Shown piece after piece: positions 7,502 through 15,864 of a stretch of DNA of 41,496 nucleotides. The position numbers were made by a program, and so were the translations under genes. The stretch covers positions 1-41,496 of the forward strand of contig CAJODQ010000016.1 in the NCBI GenBank assembly GCA_905233345.1. Direction: 5' to 3'. The notes below the pieces were generated by a model. It was not told where the DNA came from, searched no databases, and saw only the letters and a program-made list of their open reading frames with translations. Source of the stretch: an uncultured Bacteroidales bacterium (GTDB lineage Bacteria; Bacteroidota; Bacteroidia; Bacteroidales; UBA932). Numbering within the stretch: position 1 is the stretch's first letter; every line of letters begins with the position of its first letter.

Positions 7502-8254
7502 ATGAGCATCGGACAAGCGAAAATCATGGGAATCATCAACCTCAACGAGGACTCTTTCTACGCGCCTTCGCGGGCGGCGTCGGCCGACGCCTTCCGCCGG
7601 CGGGCGGACGCGCTGCTGGAGGCCGGCGCCGACATCCTCGACCTGGGGCCGGTGTCTTCCCGTCCGGGCGCCACGCTGGTCGACGCCGAAGAAGAATGGG
7701 CGCGGCTGGAACCCGTCGCCGAGACGGCGGCGCGCCACTATCCGGGCGTCACCTTCTCGATCGACACCTTCCGGGCTTCGGTGGTGGTCATGGCCTACCA
7801 GGTCATGGGGCGTTTCTGGGTCAATGACATCTCTTCCGGTGAATGGGACGAGGCCATGCTGCCTGTGGCAGGCCGCCTCGGCCTCCGCTACATAGCGATG
7901 CACCACCAGGGCGATTTCGCGACGATGCACCGGACCTATGTCTACGACGACGTGGTCGAAAGCGTGAAACAGTATTTCCGCGATTTTTCGGTCCGGGCCA
8001 GGGAAGCGGGCGTCACCGACTGGGTCCTCGATCCCGGCTTCGGCTTTTCGAAAAGCAACGAAGACAACCAGACGCTCTTCGACCGGCTCGACGAGCTCAA
8101 AAGCTTTCGCCGGCCGCTGCTGGTGGGCGTCTCGCGCAAGCGCTTCATCTGGCAGCCCCACGGCCTGACGCCCGACACCTGCGGCGACATCGTCCGCGAA
8201 TACGAGGAGCGCGCCGCCGCCATGGGCGCCGACATCATCAGAACCCACTTATAA
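7502..8254 (+). CDS. folP: Dihydropteroate synthase
   Basis: A 250-residue TIM-barrel enzyme that joins p-aminobenzoate to the pterin diphosphate in folate synthesis. Visible motifs: KIMGIINLNEDSFY (loop 1 region, normally NxTPDSF), DLGPVSSRPGA (loop 2, the Bacteroidota SSRPGA variant), SIDTFR, VNDIS, a short MHHQG, DPGFGFSKSNEDN and GVSRKRFI (Lys and Arg of the pterin/sulfate site). It starts at the first strand, without the usual ~15-20 residue lead, and ends IIRTHL, without the normal final HDV helix, so it is on the short side. All ligand motifs are present, so it is probably active. It is convergent with the M49 peptidase gene, 5 bp apart. Confidence 0.9.
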   Translation: MSIGQAKIMGIINLNEDSFYAPSRAASADAFRRRADALLEAGADILDLGPVSSRPGATLVDAEEEWARLEPVAETAARHYPGVTFSIDTFRASVVVMAYQVMGRFWVNDISSGEWDEAMLPVAGRLGLRYIAMHHQGDFATMHRTYVYDDVVESVKQYFRDFSVRAREAGVTDWVLDPGFGFSKSNEDNQTLFDRLDELKSFRRPLLVGVSRKRFIWQPHGLTPDTCGDIVREYEERAAAMGADIIRTHL

Positions 8255-8259
8255 TTCCG

Positions 8260-10260
8260 TTACAGCGTGCGGTACTGCTTGCCGTACTGGAGCTGCTGCT
8301 GGAGGAAGTCGTCGCCGTAGACAATCTGGTAGTCGACGACTTCGCCGTCCTTGACCACCGGCACGATGTCGGGGTTGATGAAGCCGCGGTAGGGCTTCAG
8401 GCCGAGGCTGGCGTAGCGTTCCAGCACTTCTTTGTGCAGGGCGGGATCGATGTTTACGGCATAGTTCAGCACGAGGGCCTTGCCAGCTTCATAGTCGCCT
8501 TCCGACTTGATGCGCTGGATCTCAGCGAGCAGTTCGCCGAAGAGGCCGCGGAGCTTCTCAAAGTCGTTGATCACGAAATAAGTCTTGCCGTCGCGGACTT
8601 TCTTTTCAATGACGTTGTCGGCCTTGCCATGCTCATAACACCAGTCGGCGATGAGCTTGCGGTTCTGCATGTGGGCTTCGGTGTTCTGCTTGCCGAGTTC
8701 GACGCGGCTGAACTGCGTCATGATGCCGTTGCGGATATAGCTCATGTAGGCAGCCTTGTAGGCCTCGGGGCTGTTGAGCAGGCCCAGTTCCACGAGCTTC
8801 GGATCGGCCATGTAGTAGAGGCCGAAGAGGTCGGCACGGGCCTCCTCCAGCGTGGAAGTAAACTCCTTCAGCGCATTGGCAGGGGTGCCGGGCAGCAACT
8901 GGCCGGAGCCGTGGCCGAGGCACTCGTGCAGGTCGGTGTGCAGGTTGTCGGTGACATTGCCGTATTTCTTGCAGAGGTCGATCTCGTCCTGGTCCCAGGC
9001 AAATTCCGAGAGGACGCTCTTCGGGCGCTGTTCCGAAGCGAGGGCATAGGCGTCGGTGATGTTGGCGATGGTCACGGACTTGGAGCCGTGCTCCTTGCGG
9101 ATCCAGTCGGCGTTGGGCAGGTTGATGCCGATGGCCGTGGCGGGATAGTTGTCACCGGCGATCACAGCCACGTTGATGACCTTGGCCGAGACACCCTTCA
9201 CTTCTTTCTTCTTGAAGCGCTCGTCGATCGGAGAGTGATCCTCAAACCACTGGGCATTGCCGCTGATGAGTTCCGTGCGTTTCGAAGCTTCGCGGTCGCG
9301 GTAGTTGACAATGCCTTCCCAGGATGCCTTGCGGCCGAGGGGATCGTCGTAATCCTCAATGAAGCCGTTCACGAAGTCTACGTCACTCTGCGTGTCGGCC
9401 ACCCAACTGACGTTGTACTGGTCCCACATGCGCAGGTCACCGGTCTTGTAGTATTCGATGAGTTCGTCGATGTATTTCTTCTGGAGGTCATTCTCGGCAT
9501 ATTTCCGCGCTTCTTCCAGGTGACCGATAATCACCTCGAGCGCCGGGCCATAGATGCCGCCGACCTTCCAGGTCTTCTCCACGACCTTGCCGTTTTCTTT
9601 CACCACCTTGCTGTTCAGGCCGTAGCTGATGGGGTGCGGATCGGACGGGTTTTCCATCTTCGCATAGAAATCGTTGACTTCCTGCGCGTTTACACCTTCA
9701 TAGAAGTTCACGGCCGAAGCTTCCACCAGGTCCTTCTCGGTGCCCTGATACTGCAGGGTCGGATAGAGGTTCGGATCGTACATGACCATCAGCAGAATGG
9801 CGGCCTCTTCGGCGCTGACGTCCACCGCCTCCATCAGGCTGGCAAAATAGGTCTGCGGGCAGCCCGGCAGGATTTTGTCGTTGGCATAGTGGTGATGGAT
9901 GCCGTTGCTGAAAAACACACGTTTGGCGTAGGTCAGGAAGGCGTCCCACTCCTCGCCCTTGCGCTCACCTTCGTAGTTCTCGAGGATGTTCTCCAGGACA
10001 TGGCGGATGGGCAGGTTATACTTGAAATTCTGGTCCCAGGTGATGTCGCGGCCCGCCTTGGCGGCTTCTGCCAGATGGTAGATATAGGCTTTCTGCTGGA
10101 AGCTCAATTCGTCCCAGCCCGGCACCTGATAGCGCAGAACTTCGATGTCGGCAAATTCGTCGATGGAATACTTGAACTGGGGATCTCCGGTCTTCGATCC
10201 GCAGGATGTCAGCACCAGGCCCACGCCGGTTGCAATGATCATGGCTTTGATAAGTCTCAT
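8260..10260 (-). CDS. M49 dipeptidyl-peptidase III family, lipoprotein
   Basis: A 666-residue zinc exopeptidase that removes dipeptides from oligopeptide N-termini. Signal peptide with lipobox LTSC (Cys20), so it is likely anchored in the envelope rather than cytosolic. The zinc motif is HECLGH at 445-450, the bacterial version of the family's HExxxH, with the second ligand in LEEARADL near 472. These features and the length match the Bacteroides DPP III type. It is monocistronic with promoter TATCTTTG (minus strand, 10302-10309). Together with the neighbouring C11 gene it forms a small peptidase pair. Confidence 0.9.
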   Translation of the reverse strand: MRLIKAMIIATGVGLVLTSCGSKTGDPQFKYSIDEFADIEVLRYQVPGWDELSFQQKAYIYHLAEAAKAGRDITWDQNFKYNLPIRHVLENILENYEGERKGEEWDAFLTYAKRVFFSNGIHHHYANDKILPGCPQTYFASLMEAVDVSAEEAAILLMVMYDPNLYPTLQYQGTEKDLVEASAVNFYEGVNAQEVNDFYAKMENPSDPHPISYGLNSKVVKENGKVVEKTWKVGGIYGPALEVIIGHLEEARKYAENDLQKKYIDELIEYYKTGDLRMWDQYNVSWVADTQSDVDFVNGFIEDYDDPLGRKASWEGIVNYRDREASKRTELISGNAQWFEDHSPIDERFKKKEVKGVSAKVINVAVIAGDNYPATAIGINLPNADWIRKEHGSKSVTIANITDAYALASEQRPKSVLSEFAWDQDEIDLCKKYGNVTDNLHTDLHECLGHGSGQLLPGTPANALKEFTSTLEEARADLFGLYYMADPKLVELGLLNSPEAYKAAYMSYIRNGIMTQFSRVELGKQNTEAHMQNRKLIADWCYEHGKADNVIEKKVRDGKTYFVINDFEKLRGLFGELLAEIQRIKSEGDYEAGKALVLNYAVNIDPALHKEVLERYASLGLKPYRGFINPDIVPVVKDGEVVDYQIVYGDDFLQQQLQYGKQYRTL

Positions 10261-10301
10261 AAAAAGTATGACAATTTTGTGCTTGGCACGGTTTTATTTG
10301 A

Positions 10302-10309
10302 CAAAGATA
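10302..10309 (-). promoter_or_regulatory. -7 box of the M49 peptidase promoter
   Basis: TATCTTTG on the minus strand, about 41 nt before the start codon. No clear TTTG was found at the usual -33 distance. Confidence 0.5.
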
Positions 10310-10356
10310 GGGATTTTTTGTAGTATTGTAATTTGTACCGAGAATCAGCGTCAAAG

Positions 10357-11619
10357 ATGAAACGTTTTCTCCTCTTGCTGTGCACACTGTTGTGCCTGTG
10401 CGGATGCGACCCCGACGAGCGTCTGGCCAAGGAGCGCCAGATGACCCTGGTGTATCTTGCCGGCAACAACAATCTCTCGGATAACGCTGTCAGCGATTAT
10501 AACGATATCAAGGCTGGGTGGCTGCCGACCACCCGGGGCAGCGATAAAGTGCTGCTGGTCTACCACCATTACCTGCTCAGGGATGAAAAAACGTATGAAG
10601 TCATCGATAAAACGCCTGTACTGGTGCGTTTGTCCAAGGACCGCAAGGGCAATGTGGTGGAAGATATCATCCAGACCTACCCGGAGGAAACAAATTCAGC
10701 TGACCCACAGACACTCGCAACCGTCCTGGCCGACGCCGAAATGGCCTGGCCGTCCGCTCACCACAGCATCGTACTGTGGTCACATGGCAGCGGTTTTCTG
10801 CCGCCGGGCTACTATAGGAATCCGCAGGAGCGCGCCCAGGAAGATCCGGTGTTTACGGAAGCTGACCCGTATGCCTTCATGGTCAAAGCGGGCGACGACG
10901 CGATCAAGAGTTTCGCGGAAGACAATGGTAAAGAAATGGACCTGCTTGATCTGCGCAAAGTCCTGTCCCGTTTCCACTACGACTTCATCGCCTTCGACTG
11001 CTGCCTGATGGGCAACATCGAGCTGGCCTACGAGTTGCGCAACATCTGCGACTACCTGCTCTTTTCGCCCACCGAGATCCTGACCGACGGTTTCCCCTAC
11101 GAGATGATGATGCAGGCCATCTTCAACCAGCCGACGGAAACCGCCCTGCGCAATATCGCCCAGAGCTACATGGCCCACTACCGCGCCTACACCGACGAAA
11201 TGTATCAGTCGGCGACGATCAGCCTGGTCAGCACCGCCGGCCTGCCGGCCTTGGCCAGTGCCTGCCAGACTGTTTTCCATAACCACCAGGACCAGATTTT
11301 GATGATCGACCGCAGCCGGGTCCAGCAATACTTCCGTGGCGACAAGCACTGGTACTACGACATCGACGACTTGGTTAAGCAGGTGGCGGACGACAATGAG
11401 TACCGGGCTTTCAACCGGGCCCTCAATCAGGCCGTCATTTACCGCGACGCGACGGAGTACTTCTTTAAGGACACAGACCCATACGGCATGGTCCACTACG
11501 ACATAAAGTTCGAACACTATTCGGGCCTCAGCATCTACATACCAAGGCCCGAATATACTGTGCTCAACAATTACTACAAGACCCTAGCCTGGAACCAGGC
11601 GACAGGGCTGGTGCAGTAA
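10357..11619 (+). CDS. C11 (clostripain) family cysteine peptidase, lipoprotein
   Basis: A 420-residue protein starting MKRFLLLLCTLLCLCGC; the lipobox Cys is Cys17. An in-frame ATG 8 codons upstream is less likely because it would place charged residues before the signal. The caspase-like fold shows TLVYLAGNNNL (30-40), the catalytic His in VLWSHGSGF (His143) and the catalytic Cys in FDCCLMGN (Cys216, family pattern D-A/C-C-L-M). Clostripain-type enzymes cut after Arg or Lys and usually activate by self-cleavage. This single-chain copy is at the surface or in the periplasm. It is convergent with the rubrerythrin gene, 6 bp apart. No confident promoter was found. Confidence 0.88.
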   Translation: MKRFLLLLCTLLCLCGCDPDERLAKERQMTLVYLAGNNNLSDNAVSDYNDIKAGWLPTTRGSDKVLLVYHHYLLRDEKTYEVIDKTPVLVRLSKDRKGNVVEDIIQTYPEETNSADPQTLATVLADAEMAWPSAHHSIVLWSHGSGFLPPGYYRNPQERAQEDPVFTEADPYAFMVKAGDDAIKSFAEDNGKEMDLLDLRKVLSRFHYDFIAFDCCLMGNIELAYELRNICDYLLFSPTEILTDGFPYEMMMQAIFNQPTETALRNIAQSYMAHYRAYTDEMYQSATISLVSTAGLPALASACQTVFHNHQDQILMIDRSRVQQYFRGDKHWYYDIDDLVKQVADDNEYRAFNRALNQAVIYRDATEYFFKDTDPYGMVHYDIKFEHYSGLSIYIPRPEYTVLNNYYKTLAWNQATGLVQ

Positions 11620-11625
11620 CGCCGG

Positions 11626-12180
11626 TTATTTCTTGAAATAGCGATTGTAAAGACCCTCGAAGCCTTTGCCATGGCGGGCTTCGTCTTTGGCCATCTCATG
11701 GACGGAGTCGTGGATGGCGTCGTAACCGAGTTGTTTGGCGCGGGTGGCGATGGCTTTCTTGCCTTCGCAGGCACCGGCCTCGGCTTCCATGCGTTTCTTC
11801 AGGTTGGTCTTGGTGTCCCAAACCACCTCACCGAGCATTTCGGCGATGCGGGCGGCGTGATCGGCCTCCTCGAAAGCGTAGCGGCGGAATGCCTCAGCTA
11901 CCTCGGGATAGCCTTCGCGGTCGGCCTGGCGGCTCATGGCCAGGTACATGCCGACTTCGGAACATTCGCCGCGGAAGTGATCCTGGAGCCCCTGCCAGAC
12001 TTCGGGATCGCAGCCCTTGGCCACGCCGATCACATGCTCGTCGACGAAGGTCAGTCCGCCTTCGCTCTCGACCATTTCATTGAATTTCTCCTTGGGAGCC
12101 TTGCAGAGGGGGCATTTTTCGGGGGCCTCAGGGCCTTCGTGCACGTAACCGCACACGGTGCAGATCCATTTCTTTTTCAT
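11626..12180 (-). CDS. Reverse rubrerythrin / NADH peroxidase-type protein
   Basis: A 184-residue cytosolic peroxide-scavenging protein. The N-terminal rubredoxin knuckles are CTVCGY (7-12) and CPLCKAP (23-29). The C-terminal four-helix ferritin-like domain (about 55-184) has the di-iron ligands in [20 protein letters not shown] and MAKDEARHG. Having rubredoxin first is the 'reverse' order found in anaerobes. This suits an anaerobic lifestyle in which H2O2 is reduced with electrons from NAD(P)H via a partner reductase. Confidence 0.9.
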   Translation of the reverse strand: MKKKWICTVCGYVHEGPEAPEKCPLCKAPKEKFNEMVESEGGLTFVDEHVIGVAKGCDPEVWQGLQDHFRGECSEVGMYLAMSRQADREGYPEVAEAFRRYAFEEADHAARIAEMLGEVVWDTKTNLKKRMEAEAGACEGKKAIATRAKQLGYDAIHDSVHEMAKDEARHGKGFEGLYNRYFKK

Positions 12181-12229
12181 GATGTTGTGATTTTGAATAT
12201 TTTTAATTTAGAATTTTTATAATCTATTA

Positions 12230-12260
12230 CAAATATATGCAATTAATTGGTATCCACAAA
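12230..12260 (-). promoter_or_regulatory. Promoter of the rubrerythrin gene
   Basis: On the minus strand TTTG (12257-12260), a 19-nt spacer, then TATATTTG (12230-12237). The leader is about 50 nt. It is divergent from and interleaved with the L25 promoter. Confidence 0.65.
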
Positions 12261-12277
12261 AAAAAATCATATCTTTG
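12247..12277 (+). promoter_or_regulatory. Promoter of the L25 gene
   Basis: TTGG (12247-12250), a 19-nt spacer and TATCTTTG (12270-12277). The leader is about 80 nt, longer than most in this window. Confidence 0.6.
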
Positions 12278-12316
12278 CGGTCCGCTGAAAAAGGGAAACC
12301 TTTTGGTGCAATGGGA

Positions 12317-12333
12317 GCCGGACCCGATCCGGC
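12317..12333 (+). promoter_or_regulatory. Hairpin in the L25 leader
   Basis: GCCGGA (12317-12322) pairs perfectly with TCCGGC (12328-12333) around CCCGA, in the untranslated leader 28 nt before the start codon. It could be a simple translational control or protein-binding stem. Confidence 0.35.
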
Positions 12334-12361
12334 TTGAGTAACACATTTTAAAACAAAGAAA

Positions 12362-12946
12362 ATGAAACATTTCGAACTCAAAGGTAAGAAGAGAATTACC
12401 GGCAAGAAAGCTGACGTCAAGAGCGTCCGCAAAGAAGACCGCGTTCCTTGCGTCATCTACGGCGCGGGCGTAGAGAATGTCTCTTTCTCGGTTGACGAGA
12501 AGGAACTCAAGGGCCTCACCCACACCCCGTACTCCCACATCGTGGATCTCGACATCGAAGGTGCCAAGCACCAGGCCGTCCTCCAGGCGATCCAGTATCA
12601 CCCGGTGACCGACCGCGCCCTCCACGTGGATTTCCTTGCCCTCGACCCGAAGAAGCCCGTCACCATTGACGTGCCCATCAAGATCACCGGTAACTCCATC
12701 GGTGTCCGCCAGGGTGGCAAGCTCAACGTTCCGACCCGCAAGCTCAAAGTCTGCGGCATGATCGAGAAACTCCCCGACGAACTTCCTGTCGACATCACCG
12801 AACTCGGCCTTGGCAAACAGATCAACGCTGGCGACCTCAAATACGACGGTTTCCAGATTGTTTCGCCGAAGGGTACGCTGGTCTGCGCTGTTCGCGCGAC
12901 CCGCAACTCCGCCGCCGCAGCTGCCGAGACGCCGGCTGCTGAATAA
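12362..12946 (+). CDS. rplY: 50S ribosomal protein L25 (Ctc form)
   Basis: A 194-residue protein. Residues ~1-95 are the L25 5S rRNA-binding domain (MKHFELKGKKRITGKK..., RVPCVIYG, HIVDLDIEG, AVLQAIQYHPVTDRALHVDFL). The rest is the TL5/Ctc-type C-terminal beta domain (VTIDVPIKITGNSIGVRQGGKL, LPDELPVDIT). It ends in an Ala-rich tail (SAAAAAETPAAE). The pth gene follows after 11 nt, a very common arrangement in bacteria. Confidence 0.95.
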   Translation: MKHFELKGKKRITGKKADVKSVRKEDRVPCVIYGAGVENVSFSVDEKELKGLTHTPYSHIVDLDIEGAKHQAVLQAIQYHPVTDRALHVDFLALDPKKPVTIDVPIKITGNSIGVRQGGKLNVPTRKLKVCGMIEKLPDELPVDITELGLGKQINAGDLKYDGFQIVSPKGTLVCAVRATRNSAAAAAETPAAE

Positions 12947-12957
12947 TCTCTCTTCCT

Positions 12958-13581
12958 ATGAACTACCTTGTGGTCGGACTGGGCAACATCGGCGCGGAAT
13001 ACGCCGCCACCCGCCACAACATGGGATTTATGGTATTGGATGCCTGGGCTCAGGCATCCAATGCTGTTTTTACCCCCAGCCGCTACGCCTCCGTCACCGA
13101 AGTCTCGTACAAAGGCCGGAAATTCACGCTCGTGAAGCCCTCCACCTACATGAACCTCAGCGGCAAGGCGGTGCGCTACTGGCTCCAGAAAACCAAGATT
13201 CCGCGCGAAAACCTGCTGGTGGTGCTCGACGACTTTGCCATCCCCTTCGGGACGCTGCGCATGCGCAAGCGCGGCTCCGACGGCGGGCACAACGGCCTCA
13301 AGAGCATCGACTACGAACTCGCCAGCGACGACTACGCGCGCCTGCGCGTGGGCACGGGCAACGGCGGCTTTGCCGAAGGCCATCAGGTGGATTTCGTGCT
13401 GGGCGAATTGCTGCTCGAAGAAAAACGCGCCCTGCCGGAAGTGCTGGAGCGCGCCGTAGCTGCCATCAAATGTTATGGTACCGAAGGCATCGACCGGGCC
13501 ATGACGCAGTTCAACCGCAGCAAGCCCGCTGAGCCGGCTTCCCCGGATCAGTCGTCTTCTCCCTCGAAAAAAGAATCGTAG
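12958..13581 (+). CDS. pth: Peptidyl-tRNA hydrolase
   Basis: A 207-residue enzyme that recycles peptidyl-tRNA released from stalled ribosomes. Motifs: VVGLGNIGAEYAATRHNMGF with the catalytic His20, KPSTYMNLSGKAV, DDFAIPFGTLRMRKRGSDGGHNGLKSI (catalytic Asp and substrate-binding GGHNGL) and LRVGTG. The last ~20 residues (PAEPASPDQSSSPSKKES) are a low-complexity tail that exists only because the frame runs into the convergent hslR gene, overlapping it by 34 bp. Confidence 0.95.
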   Translation: MNYLVVGLGNIGAEYAATRHNMGFMVLDAWAQASNAVFTPSRYASVTEVSYKGRKFTLVKPSTYMNLSGKAVRYWLQKTKIPRENLLVVLDDFAIPFGTLRMRKRGSDGGHNGLKSIDYELASDDYARLRVGTGNGGFAEGHQVDFVLGELLLEEKRALPEVLERAVAAIKCYGTEGIDRAMTQFNRSKPAEPASPDQSSSPSKKES

Positions 13582-13943
13582 AGCGACTCCATGTCGCGGC
13601 GCTCCTTTTTCGTCGGACGGCCGGTTCCCCGGTCGCGCCGGATGAAGAAGGTCTCGACCGGTGCGTGCAGTTTGTCGAGTTCGCTCTGCGGGGTGAGGTT
13701 CTCCGCGTAGCGAGGCACGTCTTTCGCCCCCACCCGCTTCTCCAGCGGAGCCAGCACTTTAAACGTATAGAGAATGGGGCCTTTGCGGGCCGTGATCACG
13801 TCGCCCGCCTTCACTTCGCGAGCCGGTTTGATATCCGCACCGTTCACGGTCACCTTGCTGCCTTTACAAGCGTCGGTGGCGTCAGTGCGGGTTTTGTAGA
13901 CCCGGATGGCCCAGAGAAATTTATCGATTCGTACAGCATCCAT
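13548..13943 (-). CDS. hslR: S4-domain RNA-binding protein, Hsp15 family
   Basis: A 131-residue protein. The N-terminal S4 domain starts VRIDKFLWAIRVYKTRTDATDACKGSKVTVNG, then AREVKAGDVI. The basic C-terminus (RRDRGTGRPTKKERRDMESL) is the Hsp15 signature. In E. coli Hsp15 binds free 50S subunits carrying a nascent chain and helps rescue them, which fits its position beside pth. It is convergent and overlaps the pth 3' end by 34 bp. Confidence 0.88.
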   Translation of the reverse strand: MDAVRIDKFLWAIRVYKTRTDATDACKGSKVTVNGADIKPAREVKAGDVITARKGPILYTFKVLAPLEKRVGAKDVPRYAENLTPQSELDKLHAPVETFFIRRDRGTGRPTKKERRDMESLYDSFFEGEDD

Positions 13944-13946
13944 GGC

Positions 13947-13974
13947 AAAAAGGGCCGCTCATTGGCGGCCCCTT
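13947..13974 (-). terminator. Terminator of the Hc1-like gene
   Basis: GGGCCGC (13952-13958) pairs with GCGGCCC (13965-13971) over a 6-nt loop. On the minus strand the stem is followed by TTTTT. It separates the Hc1-like gene from hslR, which begins 3-4 nt further on, so hslR needs its own initiation or read-through. Confidence 0.7.
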
Positions 13975-13995
13975 TGTTTCCAAATACAAGGAAAA

Positions 13996-14169
13996 TTATT
14001 TGGCGTTGAGCACCGAAACTTTTCTGAATTCTTTCAGGAGTTTGGTGAGTTCGAGGGCGTTCTTGCGAGCGCGGGTGCCAGCAGCTTTGTTGCCCTTGGT
14101 GACCTGGAGATTGGCATTGAGCTGGAAAGCAGCCATCTCAACAGCGATTTTGTCGACGAGTTCTTTCAT
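13996..14169 (-). CDS. Histone H1-like protein Hc1 family, 57 aa
   Basis: A 57-residue frame (start ATG 14167-14169, stop TAA 13996-13998) reading MKELVDKIAVEMAAFQLNAN, then ...NKAAGTRARKNALELTKLLKEFRKVS. The block 'GNKAAGTRARK.ALEL.KLLKEFRK' is the signature of the small Bacteroidota histone H1-like proteins related to chlamydial Hc1, which bind DNA in the nucleoid. The length is typical of this family. A candidate promoter with one mismatch (TATCTTCG, 14231-14238) lies about 60 nt upstream. Confidence 0.88.
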   Translation of the reverse strand: MKELVDKIAVEMAAFQLNANLQVTKGNKAAGTRARKNALELTKLLKEFRKVSVLNAK

Positions 14170-14304
14170 GGTGGTTTTAGATTAATTATTAATAAAATTA
14201 GGTAAGAATTTTCGTTAAATCAATCGCTTACGAAGATATAAAGTTTTTGCGGACTATCCAAATTTTCCATTAAAAAAAACTTAAAAATCCTAATTAATGT
14301 CTGA

Positions 14305-15831
14305 TTATTCCGGCCTTCGAACCACGTAACGGCCATATCCGGGGGCGTCTTCCTCCAGTTGCATCCTTGCGCCACTGCGGCTGACGGCCTTGGTTTTCAC
14401 ATTTTTCACCGGCGGATAACTACCCGTCGCAATCCGCGTCAGGCAGGCCTTGATGAGATCTTCTTCCACGCCGAAATCGTGGAACAAGTCATCGGTTCGC
14501 GCGTTGTTCGGAATGAAGCCATGGTCGGGAATCGCTTCAAGCTTGCTGTTCATGTTATAGAAGCAGATGGGCAGGAACACCCATTTGAGCTTCGAAAAGT
14601 CGTCGGCGTAGAAGCGCTCGTAATCACTGTCCGTGCCCGGGTAGATGAAGACGTACATGCCGTTGGGCTTGCCGTAGGTGGTGTCGCCCACCATCTGGAG
14701 TTTGTCGCCCATGTACGGCCGCAAACCGTTCATCACCATTTCGCTGGCAGAGGCCGAACCCTGGCCCGTGATGAAATAGATGGCGTCAAGGTCGAGACGG
14801 TTCGGATAGACCTTGTCCCACACGGCCTTCTGATCCTTGTCCTCGGGAGGTATGGAGGAAATAACGTAGAAGGTATTGTTTTCGTCGCTGTAAGAACTGC
14901 TCTGCGACTGCAGGTAGTCGTTGTGATGGCGGATCACGTAGGGTTGTCCTTCCGCGGACTTCGGCGCCAGGTAGTCGATCAGGCGCTGGCTGGCGCGCGA
15001 GTCGCCGCCGCCGTTGTAGCGCAGGTCGATGATGGCTTTCTTCACGCCGGCATCGTGGAAGGTCTTCATGGCGCTGTCGATATCTTCGAGGAAATTGGCC
15101 AGGAACGAGAGATAGTGGAAATAGCCCACCGGCTCGGTCAGGCCCGGGAAGTCACCGGGCTGGAAGACCCGGGTGATCAATCCCGGACGCGTGGCAAGCG
15201 AAGCGGCCTTCGTGGCGGTGAAGGTCGTGTCTCGGCCGTCGGCCAGACGGAACGTGAATGTCTGGGGCGACACGTTGTAGTTTTCGTTGAAATAGCTCAA
15301 CTTGGCCTGCGTGAAGCCTTCTTCGTCGTCCATCACGTTGACGCCGTTGATATGGGTGATCTTGGCGCCGCGCGTGACGCCGAATTGCTCGAAGGGAGAG
15401 CCCGGATACATGTAACGGATATAGACCGAATAGTCACCCAGTCTGACGGCCTGTCCGAGGCTCACGCCCCAGGTACCGTTGTACACGCCGGTCTCGCTCG
15501 ACACATAATACTCTTTGTCGCACATCCAGCTCCAGTGATCCCGGTCGTAGAGCATCGCTTCGAAGAAATCGTAGATATCGTAGTTGTACGGTTTTAAGTT
15601 AGCATTGTGGCTTTTCACCTGGTCACGCCAGTAGTAATACACGTCCATGTATTCCTTGCGCAGGAAATCCTTGGCCTTGTAGTCGGGATCGGCTGCGATC
15701 TTTTCGGCCTCTTCGTCCTTCACGGGCGGATCTTCCTTGGGCGGGCACGCCTGCAGGACCGCGAGCAGCGGAAGCAGGGCCACGAACAGCCAGAAACGGG
15801 AACTATTGTGCACTTTCATTTTCGTTTTCAT
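14305..15831 (-). CDS. S41 family C-terminal-processing-type peptidase, lipoprotein
   Basis: A 508-residue envelope serine peptidase if the first Met is used. Signal peptide with lipobox LQAC (Cys29). A PDZ-like segment (about 135-215) is seen in YPGSPFEQFGVTRGAKITHINGV. The S41 catalytic core has KKAIIDLRYNGGGDSRASQRLIDYL and TGQGSASASEMVMNGLRPY, with the nucleophile Ser in the SASASE stretch, and GDTTYGKPNGM. The -7 box on the minus strand (15845-15852) ends only 13 nt from the first ATG, so the in-frame Met at 15819 (MKVHNSSRF) is an equally good start; the signal peptide works with either. It resembles Bacteroides S41 lipoproteins of unknown substrate. Confidence 0.87.
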   Translation of the reverse strand: MKTKMKVHNSSRFWLFVALLPLLAVLQACPPKEDPPVKDEEAEKIAADPDYKAKDFLRKEYMDVYYYWRDQVKSHNANLKPYNYDIYDFFEAMLYDRDHWSWMCDKEYYVSSETGVYNGTWGVSLGQAVRLGDYSVYIRYMYPGSPFEQFGVTRGAKITHINGVNVMDDEEGFTQAKLSYFNENYNVSPQTFTFRLADGRDTTFTATKAASLATRPGLITRVFQPGDFPGLTEPVGYFHYLSFLANFLEDIDSAMKTFHDAGVKKAIIDLRYNGGGDSRASQRLIDYLAPKSAEGQPYVIRHHNDYLQSQSSSYSDENNTFYVISSIPPEDKDQKAVWDKVYPNRLDLDAIYFITGQGSASASEMVMNGLRPYMGDKLQMVGDTTYGKPNGMYVFIYPGTDSDYERFYADDFSKLKWVFLPICFYNMNSKLEAIPDHGFIPNNARTDDLFHDFGVEEDLIKACLTRIATGSYPPVKNVKTKAVSRSGARMQLEEDAPGYGRYVVRRPE

Positions 15832-15836
15832 TTTAT

Positions 15837-15852
15837 TATCTTTGCAAATATA
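15837..15852. promoter_or_regulatory. Back-to-back divergent -7 boxes (AGCS / S41)
   Basis: TATCTTTG on the plus strand (15837-15844) directly abuts TATATTTG on the minus strand (15845-15852). Together they give a near-perfect 16-bp dyad. The plus box serves the symporter gene (ATG 21 nt on); the minus box serves the S41 gene. Confidence 0.55.
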
Positions 15853-15864
15853 ACGTTTTTTCTG

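Noticed and set aside
7843-10323. 826-codon open frame on the plus strand
   Set aside because: Antisense to the M49 peptidase and out of frame with folP; no family features.
14359-15597. 412-codon frame antisense to the S41 gene
   Set aside because: A shadow of the S41 gene, which has a signal peptide, PDZ region and catalytic motifs.
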